Shown here piece by piece: positions 49,515 through 60,051 of a DNA stretch of 64,000 nt (positions are counted from its first letter, which is position 1; each line of letters begins with the position of its first letter). The stretch comes from Sipunculus nudus (lineage: Eukaryota; Annelida; Sipuncula; Golfingiida; Sipunculidae), in contig CM049316.1 in assembly GCA_026874595.1 (NCBI GenBank), forward strand, positions 37,891,195-37,955,194, written 5' to 3'. The translations under genes and the position numbers were made by a program. Below the pieces are notes generated by a model that had not been told where the DNA came from, ran no database searches, and saw only the letters and a program-made list of their open reading frames with translations.

Positions 49515-52500
49515 CTGCAGGGGGATAAAAACATTCAAAATTAAGAGGAATTTGACCTCAAGCAGAAAAGACCTTTAACATGGTTCCTACGCTTTAAAAA
49601 GATCAGATATCATTACTTTTACATGACTTAAAGCCACATGTCATTACCTTTTCGGGCAACTGTTTTTAGCATTTCACTGGCTGTCAAACACACCTTTGCA
49701 AGAAAGTAGGACAAGAACAAGGGCTTAAATGCACAGTGTGGCATCAGTGATGAGGCGGCATGGATGGACAAATGCAGACCATTTTAGAAGTCCTCTTTCC
49801 TTACTGTGGGGAACTAAAAAAGTAAGACAAACGAAGGAAAAAAAGAAGGAAAAAACAGCACAAAAACTAAACAAAACAACATTATAAATTCATGCTAATT
49901 GTTGGTGACTGAATGTGAATTTTGAAAGTGATATTATTGAAAACACATTTTTATAAATTTTAAGTGGTGCTCAGTTTGTACCTGCAGTTTTGAGCTCACA
50001 CAGAGTGCTAAAAATTGCAAAAAATATTTAATAATGATGATGCAAGGACAATTTTACTGTGTTTCACAGCATTTTGGTGCTGCGTATTACTTCATGTGAT
50101 AAAGGCTTATCATCAGGATAATGCTGGGACATATCAGGAGATTTCTTGGTGACAATAGGAAGTGAGCAACAATCGCAGTAACATCAGGACATTTTGTGAA
50201 ATGCTCAAACATTTTTTTCAATTGTAGTTACATCAGAACCAATATTAATGCACATCACAAATACATGCCATCCTGGTGTTTCCCAGTCCAAGATGTCAGC
50301 ACAATGTTTCCCCTGTGTCCCTATAACAAAGATGTGATCCAGATGTTTGCCGATCTCTTTGGCTTGATCAATCTCTTCTAATGCTCTGGATGATCCAATA
50401 AATGTGACTGAGAACATTTCAGTACACACCAGGGTGACATCAGGACACATCAGGTTAGCAGTGTGACACCAATTGGAAGACATTAAGACCGCACAACTGG
50501 ACAATATGTGTGAGCTGGTCTTAACTTTAGAACTAAGCTTGTTTGTGTTATAGTTATCATTCATGAGTTCACAGGTATATAAACTGCAAAATTCTGGACA
50601 CACAATATGGTGATTTTGTTTTGCATGTCATCAGAAAATGGACTCAAGTTAAATATACCGGTACAAGTATCTAATGAGGTTGTACATGGAGTAGGGCATT
50701 CAGAATGGAGACTGTAGCCTCCTGTAGATAACAGGGTATGGATACAATCATGGTCCATCGTCATGGTGACCGTCCACCCTATAGGCATATATGGATCCAT
50801 AGCTTTCTTAGATACAGCTAATACACACTTATATAAACGAGAAAGTCAACTAAACAAAGCAATCTGAGCAGCTTTTAGAGTGAGTTGGTTCACAGAAACA
50901 TCAGAACCAAGAGCATGCACAAACACACAACTGTTAAAGATTGCATGATAGAACAATCCTACAAAACTTACAATAGGATGAAACACATAAACTCAATACA
51001 AATCTTAACAAATGAGCAGTCTAAAATAGCCAAAAATCAATTTGTTTCTCATCTAGACATAATCCTACCATATCTTATAGAAAGAAACTAACATGACATT
51101 CCTTAAGCAAGCATGTAGCCTTGTTAAGTCAGCTTGATTTGGCCTTGCATTTATTAAATAATTACAGACCTTAACTTTTCACCTATATCTCCTCTGAATT
51201 CTATTGAATTTTGGATGAAACAGTTAAACATTCACTCAGATATCATCTTTATTGTTGCTGAAGGAGTGCCTAAGGGATGGTTCCCTGACTTCCTCAACCA
51301 TCTATTCCTTTATTTTTTTTTAGTTAGTCATGGTGACTATTACAATGCTTTCAATTTGGATGAACAAGACAAAGACACTGCAGACCCCACATCTGGACAC
51401 ATTGGAGTGAAACTGGTGATATGTGAGATAGCCATAGCCTAAGAGCTAAGCTATTTATTGATCTGAAGTTATCATCAGGGCTGGGGTCAAATACAGAGTG
51501 CCAAACACAAATACAAATACAAGACACTGAAGATAAATATACAAATACAAAAATGCAGATCAAATTCAAATACAAGTATTGGTTATAGCCCAATGGCTGG
51601 CCTGCCATGTGACACAAGCCCTGCAAACCTCACGGCTTTCATTACATTTCATTGGGCTATAACTGATTTGTCCCTAATGCCCCGCCTCCTTGGTCAAAGG
51701 TCATGCGTGACATTTTTTTTTTGCTAGGCACCAGTTCTTTGCCAAAATTGGAAAGTTGCCATGCAACTTCACTTGCATGGTCACTTTTCATGACCCTGTG
51801 ATGCAAGCAGATTTGAACGTTCAGTTAGAACAAAGGAAAATACGCTGCACGTGGTACAATTACAAATATGCTAAAATGTAGTTATACAGAATATTTATTA
51901 ATTTCCATGACTATAAATATTCATAATATCTAGGGGAGAAGTAAAACACTTGCTGTTCAGAAGTTTGGTAGTAGTTAATTTTTAGAATTATGGCAGACAT
52001 AAATATGTATTTGTACAGTATTTCATCAAATACATTAAATATTGAGATCAAATATATACTAATACAAATGTTATCATTTTGCACAACACAAATTCAAATA
52101 TCAATACAAATACATACTTTGCATGTATTAAATTACAAATACAAATACAAATATGTATTTGACCACAACCCCAGTATCATTCCAAGGTTTACAGAGACAT
52201 CTCAATGAGGGGCCACTCAGAGGTATCAGAAATTCTTACCTTCCCATAGGAACTCCTCTCAGGGCTTCTTTCTCGACTTCAGGATTTTGCCATAACTGTA
52301 GGTAATGCATACAAGTAAATTAACTTTCTGCTATTTAAGACAAGGCTTACAATATTTTTATGACAAAGAAACTGAGATTGACTTTATGTTTTCCAATATA
52401 TAATTACTAACTATTTACATATTTCACCCCAAGGAAGTGTGATGAAAAACAAGGGCACTGCAAAGCAGAGCATCCCCTCACATGGGGCCTAATTAGAATG

Positions 52501-55500
52501 GGTGTATTGAACAGTGTGAAAACCAGGAGGGTAGCTCTCTGGCCTTGACCTTTGCTCCTGTGACCTAAAACTAAATAGGGTTCTTCATCCATGGGTGGGT
52601 GAGCCATATAAGCGAGATGACACTGACAGGTGTTGGTCAAACCGTTTGGCTTTAAATGGGTCCATAAGCTTTTCATGAAGTGGGCCGGGTGGCCATGACC
52701 TTTGACCCTGTAACCTCAAAATTAATAGGGGTCTTCATCCACTGGTTAGAGAGCCATATGTGCAAGATAAAAGGTTTTGGTCAAACAGTTTGGCTATAAA
52801 TGGGTCCACAAGCTTTTTCTAAAAGTGGGACCTGTGGCCTTGACCTTTGACCCCATGACCTCCAAACTGATAGGGGTCTTCATCCATGGGTAGGTGAGCC
52901 ATATGTGCAAGATGAAAGATTTTGGTCAAACGGTTTGGCTTTAAATGGGTCTGCATGGACAGACAGACAGAATGACAGATGGACAGCTCGACGCATGAAC
53001 AGAGGCATTACTATATACATAGGGGGGTTAAAACATGTACACACATCATTTCAAGCTTAATTCTGTTTAGTAACCATATGATGCAAATTTGTTTGTTTGC
53101 ATTTTTAGTTGATATACCATTTTTTACCATGGCTTGGGATGTCTCTAAACTGCCAGCTGATCTTTCAGAGCTCTCCAACATGCACAAGACATAATGCATG
53201 GGTCAAACTTGGAAATTCATTTGAGCCAGATACTGTAGTTGGCTTCATTTCTGTAGGGTTAAAATTGAGCAATTTACATTTTTAATTGTTTTGCGAGGGT
53301 TCCATTTTCGTGATCTAGTGATACAAAAGACCTGTTGAAAGAGTATGACAATTATGTGAATTAATTATATCAAATATTATGCGAACAAATTCTTATAAAC
53401 AAAAAATATGATTTGTTAATGGCAGACAAATGGTAAGATCTGGCATCATTTAAATACCAACCTTTGAATACACACAATCTATTTTTATTCATAACATCAA
53501 CTTTTACTTTCAACTTTGCTTTGGCTGATGGAACCTCTTATTCAAAAAGGTTTAATTTTCTTTAAAGTAAGCTGCCAAGACAGTTTTATTTTTTCACGTA
53601 TAGGCCAATGCCCTGGTGACAGCACCTTCTAAATGAAAAGAATGATATGTTATTTTTACATTGATATACTCACAGCTCCACTGAATTTGGTTTTGATCAG
53701 TCCTGGCGCGATTCCATTTACTCGGATGTTGTTGTGAACCAGTTGAGGTGCCATGGCCTTCACTAAACCAAGCAGTGCAGTCTTACTTACAGAGTAGGGT
53801 CCTAGCATCTGAGGAAAAATATATCATAATTAATGTACCAAATATAATATTATAAAATCACCAAAATATAATATTATAAAAGTACTCATATTTAAAAACT
53901 AGTATCATTACAAAATTATAAACATATATCATACAAAATTACAAACACATATAATTACAAATATCCTTTTAATATTACAAACTTTATATCTATACAAAAT
54001 TACAAGCATTCACACCATTCAATTTTGTACATGAAAAAGACATCATCAATGACAAACTAGGGACCCATGGGTCACAAAGCTCAGTTTAAGTTGACCTTGA
54101 AGATAACAAGTGACCCAGGGGTCATGACGCTCAGCTGACCAGGAAGACATTGACAAAAGTAATTTTATCATCTGAATGTCAAATTTGAATGAAATACTTA
54201 TTCCAAACTTGACCTTTTGTATAAAATCATCCAATATTCATTGGGGTACTATGGAGCTCTGTAGCATGAAGGATATGGGTAACAGACACCTATTTTCAAG
54301 GTTTACAAGATGACTTTTCAGGGGTCTCCCAGCATGTCAAAAAAATAAAATTCTAGGTCCAGTTATTATGATTTGTGCCCTGTTAACAAATCCAAATGTT
54401 TATTCTTGGGGGTATTTCAAAGCCGCATAGGATGAAGGATATGGGTAACAGAGATGTAATTTCAGGTGCACAAGGAGACTTTTCAGGGGCCTCCCAGCAT
54501 ATCAAGAAAGGAGATTCTAGGTCAAGTCATTATAATTTGTGCTCTGTTAACAGATGACCAAATCTTTAATCTGGGGAGTACTTCCAAGCCCCAGAGCATG
54601 AAGAATATGGGTAACAGGGACCTTATTTCGGGTTTCCATGTAGACCTTTTATGGGCTTCCCTGGAGGTGAGGACAGAAGATTCTAGGTCCAGTCATTATG
54701 ATTTGTGCCCTGTTTACAGATGACCAAATGTTTAAAGATCACAAAAGTAGAGAAAAAAAATCGTAAAAAATGAAAAAAATATAGGTGGCGCCACCAATCT
54801 CCAGAAATTGATGAAACACTCCATGATCAATATCCATGCAAAGAATCATGGTGATTAATGCTTTAGTTGTTCAGATACTTGAGCTTTTGTATTAATTTTT
54901 GCATTATTCTGGGGGGTACTTCAGAACCCCATAGCTCGAAGAATATAGGTCACAGTGACCTAATTTCAGGTTTACAAGGAGAATTTCCATAGACCTCCCA
55001 GGATTTCAAGTAAGAAGATTCCCGTTCTAGCGGTTACGATTTGTTTTCTGTTAACAGACAGACGCCTGGATGGCCGGACGGACGACGGACAAAAGGTGAT
55101 CCCTACAGCTCAGATGACTTTCAGTCAGCTGAGCTAAAAATTGAAAAAATACAGGTGGCGCCACCAGAATGCAGAAACTGATGAAACATTTCATGATCAA
55201 TATTCATGCAAAGAATCATGGTGATCAATATAATAATTGTTCAGATACTTGAGCTTTTGTATCAAATTTTCCATTATTCTGGGGGGTACTTCGGAGCCCC
55301 ATAGCTCAGGTTATGGGTAACAGAGACCTAATTTCAAGTTTTTAAGGAGACTTTTCATGGGCCTCTCAGCATGTCAAGAGAGAAGATTCTAGGTCCAGTT
55401 GTTACGATTTGTGCCATGTTAACAGATGACCGCATCTTATGAGGTCTCAAAAATAGAGGAAAAAATTCGTAAAAATAAAAAAAATACAGGTGGCGCCACC

Positions 55501-58500
55501 ATACTGCAGAAACTGATGACACATTCCATGATCAATATCCATGCAAAGAATCATGGTGATCACTGCAATAGTTGTTTAGATACTTGAGCTTTTGTATCAA
55601 ATTGTCCATTATTCTGAGGGATACTTCAGATGACTTACAGTCAGCTGAGCTAAAAACACTTAATGGTCAATATCCATGCAAAGAATCATGATGATCTCCG
55701 TATTAGTTGTTCAGATACTTCAGCTTTTGTATCAAATTGTCCATTATTCTGAGGGATACTTCAGAGTCCTATAGCTTGAATGATATGGGTAACAGAGACC
55801 TAATTTCAAGTTTCCACAGGCACTCTTCATGGGCCTCCTTGCATGACAAGAATGAAGTTTCTAGGTCCAGTTGTTGCAATTTGTACCCTCTTGATAGATA
55901 ACCACATCTTCAAAGGTCTCGAAAAAAGAGAAAAAAAATTCGTAAAAATTTGAAAAAAATAGAGGTGGCGCACCCTCTCTGCAGAAACTGATGGAACAGC
56001 TCATGATCAATATGTATGCCAAAAATCATGACCATCAGTGTTGTAGTTATTGAGATACTGCACTTTTTGTATCAAATTTTCCATTATTCTGGGGGGTATT
56101 TTGGAGCCATACAGCCTAAAGAATATGGGTAACAGAGACCTAATTTCAGGTTTCCATGGAGAATTTTCATGGGTCTCCCTGTGTGTCAAGAATGAAGATT
56201 CTAGGTCCAGTTTGTATGATTTGTGCCCTGTTAACAGATGTTCATATCTTTAAAGGTCTCAAAAATAGATAAAACATTCGTAAAAAAAACCCCGAACAAA
56301 TACAGGTTTTGCCACCAGTCTGCAGGAACTGATGGAACACCTTTTGATCAATAGTTATGCCACAAATCATGACCATCAGTGATGTAGTTATTGAGATATT
56401 GAAGTTTTTGTATGAAATTTTTCACTGCTCTGGGGGGTACTTTGGGGCCCCAAAGCTCAAAGGATATGGGTAACAGAGACCTAATTTCTGGTTTCCATGG
56501 AGACTTTTCATAGGTCTCTCAGTGTATTGAGAATGAAGATTCTAGGTCCAGTCGTTACGATTTGTGCCATGCTAACAGATGACAGCATCCTTAAAGGTCT
56601 CAAAAATAGAGGAAGAAATCGTAAAAAAATCAAACAATATAGGTGGCGCCACCAGTCTGCAGGAACTGATGGAACATCTCATAATCAATATGTATGCCAA
56701 AAACCATGACCATCAGTGATGTAGTTATTGAGATATTGAAGTTTTTGTATGAAATTTTTTACTTTTCTTGGGGGTACTTTGGGGCTCCATATCTCGAAGA
56801 ATATGGGTAACACAGACCTAATTTCTGGTTTCCATGGAGACTTTTCATAGGTCTTCTAGTGTGTCGAGAATGAAGATTCTAGGTCCAGTTGTTACTATTT
56901 GTGCCATGCTAACAGATGACAGCATCCTTAAAGGTCTAAAAAATAGAGGAAAAAATCGTAAAAAATGGAACGATACAGGTGGCGCCACCAGTCTGCAGGA
57001 AAAGATGACACATCTCATGTTCAATAGTTATGCCACAAATCATGACCATCATTCAAGTAGTTAATGAGATATTGAAGTTTTTGTATGAAATTTTTTACTT
57101 TTCTTGGGGGTACTTTAGGGCTCCATAGCTTGGAGAATATGGGTAACAGACACCTAATTTTGGTTTCCTGGGAGACTTTTCATAGGTCTCTCAGTTTGTC
57201 GAGAATGAAGATTCTAGGTCCAGTCGTTATGATTTGTGCCACGTTAACAGATGACAGCATCCTTAAAGGTCTCAAAAATAGAGGAAAAAATCGTAAAAAA
57301 TCAAACAATACAGGTTGCGCCACAAGTCTGCAGGAATGGATGTAACATCTCATAATCAATATGTATGCCAAAAAATCATGACCATCAGTGATGTAGTTAT
57401 TGAGATATTGAAGTTTTTGTATGAAATTTTTGACTACTCTGGGGGGGGGGGGGGGGTACTTTGGGGCCCCATAGCTCAAAAGGATATGGTTAACAGAGTC
57501 TAATTTCTGGTTTCCAAGGATATTTTTCATGGACCTCTCCGTGTGTCAAGAATGAAGATTCTAGGTCAAGTTGTTACGATTTGTGCCATGCTAACAGATG
57601 ACAGCATCCTTAAAGGTCTCAAATATAGAGGAAAAAATCGTAAAAAATCGAACCATAAAGGTGGCACCACCAGTCTGCAGGAAGTGATGACACATCTCAT
57701 GATCAATAGTTATGCCACAAATCATGACCATCAGTGTTGTAGTTAATGAGATATTGAAGTTTTTGTATGAAATTTTTTACTTTTCTTGGGGGTACTTTGG
57801 GGCTCCATATCTCGAAGAATATGGGTAACACAGACCTAATTTCTGGTTTCCATGGAGACTTTTCATAGGTCTCTCAATGTGTCAAGAATGAAGATTCTAG
57901 GTCCAGTCTTTAAGATTTGTGCCTTGTTAACAGATGTTTACATTTTGAAAGGTCTCAAAAATAGAGAAAAAAATTCGTAAAAAAATTGAACGATACAGGT
58001 GGCGCCACCAGTCTGCAGGAAGTGATGGAACATCCCATGATCAATATGTATGACAAAAATCATGACCATCAGTCCAGTATTTAATGAGATATTGAAGTTT
58101 TTGTATTTAATTTTTCACTTTTCTGGGGGGTAGTTTGGGGCCCCATAGCTCGAAGGATATGGGTAACACAGACCTAATTTCTGGTTTCCATGGAGACTTT
58201 TCATAGGTCTCTCAGTGTGTCGAGAATGAAGATTCTATGTCCAGTCATTACGATTTGTGCCTTGTTAACAGATGTTCACATTTTTAAAGGTCTCAAAAAT
58301 AGAGAAAAAAATTCATAAAAAATCGAAAAATACAGGTGGCGCCACCAGTCTTCAGGAACTGATGGAACCTCTCATGATCAATATGTATGCCAAAAATCAT
58401 GACCATCAGTCAAGTAGTTAATGAGATATTGAAGTTTTTGTATGAAATTTTGGACTTTTCTGGGGGGTACTTTGGGGCCCCATAGCTCGAAGGATATGGG

Positions 58501-59539
58501 TAACAGAGACCTAATTTCTGGTTTCAAAGGAGATTTTTCATGGACCTCCCAGGATGTCAAGTAAGAAGATTTTAGTTCTAGCGGTTACGATTTGTGCCCT
58601 GTTAACGGACAGACGCCCGGACGGCCGGACGGCCGGACTGACGACGGACAAAAGGTGATCCCTATAGCTCAGATGACTTTCAGTCAGCTGAGCTAAAAAT
58701 CTAAAATTGTAACAAAAGGAAAGTCTGAGAGTAAAAGGTAATATAGGCTATGATTGGTTTATATATTTTGTTTCAATTGATGATTAAGGAATTGCTGCAA
58801 ATAATATTTTGTGATCTGACCATGTGTTTTCTAATCCTGAAACTGAAGAATATATATGAGCATTTAGAAAATATAAAATCTATATAATAAGCATGATTAC
58901 TGGTTGGCTCTTTGATAAGTTTTTGACAGCAGTTGACACATTTGTTCAATTAGGCCCTATTTTTTTTCAATTTTATAAATTTTATATAGTTGCAACAAAA
59001 CTAAGGTGCATAGGTGCAAGACCTAAATGGCTCTGCTTTCACAAACACCTAGCTACATATACTTACAGGATATGAAATTTAATTCAACAATGCTTACAGG
59101 AAAAGTTGATTCACAATTATTGAATATTTAAAAATAGAGAGGTGGACAAAAAAGCTGATATCTGTTTCCCATTCTGCTGATCCACAGGAAAATAATGAAC
59201 AAATGTTAGCATCAGATCCTCATTTTTTTAATTATTTGAATTCTTTCAAGTTTATAAATCTTGTGCACTTGCAATATAACATATATGTAACTTGCCTCAG
59301 AATTCATATTTCTTAAATTGCACCATTTATTTTAATATTAATATGTAATGTGGCTCATATTTGATCATATTATGCATACTGCTGGATGTAATTATATTTC
59401 TGAATTATTAATTTGTTAAAATTAATTGAAAGAAAATTTCTTTAAAATTGCTAAACTACCACATATACATGTAATGAATTACTCCTTGAATTACTATTTC
59501 AAACATTTACAAAAATTGTATTAAACTTGGTGTTTATGG

Positions 59540-59579
<40 letters not shown>

Positions 59580-60020
59580 GGAATGGGGTCAGGAGAGCAT
59601 AAAATGAGAATAGCTCTGCACCTGTGACAGCAGGCATGCTATCCCAGTGATGCATTACTTATTAGGCAAAGCTGTATTAAGTGACCTCCAGTGACCAGAA
59701 GTGGGCTGCCAGCATGGAGCTTGACAATGCAAATGAATAAAATAAAGCCCCTTGATAAACTCAATAAATTTTTTTTTCTCCATTTTCAGATTTTTAAAGG
59801 ATTATATCCTTAAGCATATATGCCACAAAGATTTAATCAACAGTGAATACAGAGAAAATTTGTCTGGATCACAGATGGTCAATATTTAAGGTAATGATTA
59901 ACATTTATGCTAATAACTTAAAAGAAATTAAAAAAATTTTATCTGTATGCAATGTATCTTGAGTCTCTAACTCCAACATTTCCAATGTTAAATGTAAATA
60001 TATATAAATACATTATAATT

Positions 60021-60051
<31 letters not shown>

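Larger units (their letters stand above)
54107..58696 (+). mobile_element. Hairpin-family element F (4.6 kb) carrying a 338-bp tandem array, inserted in E
   Basis: Starts CAAGTGACCCAGGGGTCATG then ACGCTCAGCTGACC. Ends with an ACGG/CCGG tract (58606-58650) and stem-loop AGCTCAGATGAC/TTTCA/GTCAGCTGAGCT then AA. Inside, units of 334-344 bp contain gggtaacagagacctaattt, gattctaggtccagt, acgatttgtgcc, taacagatgac and aggtggcgccaccagtctgc. The first units (54273, 54440, 54609) are 168-bp half units. Two further stem-loops lie inside at 55107-55135 and 55624-55652. Repeated short frames ([20 protein letters not shown]) recur because the units are similar, not because a protein is conserved. Confidence 0.85.

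Noticed and set aside
50205-50603. 132-codon minus-strand frame
   Set aside because: No recognisable family. It lies in a DHRS4-like intron, overlaps other open frames and has no splice signals around it.
56497-57746. Recurring short frames with [22 protein letters not shown] as a small protein family
   Set aside because: They are the same stretch of successive array units. The frame is broken in older units, there is no domain and no shared start context, and similarity at DNA level explains it.
54260-58640. Possible CRISPR array
   Set aside because: Units are about 338 bp and similar along their whole length, with no short repeat and unique spacers, in a clearly eukaryotic window. It is a tandem array in a mobile element.
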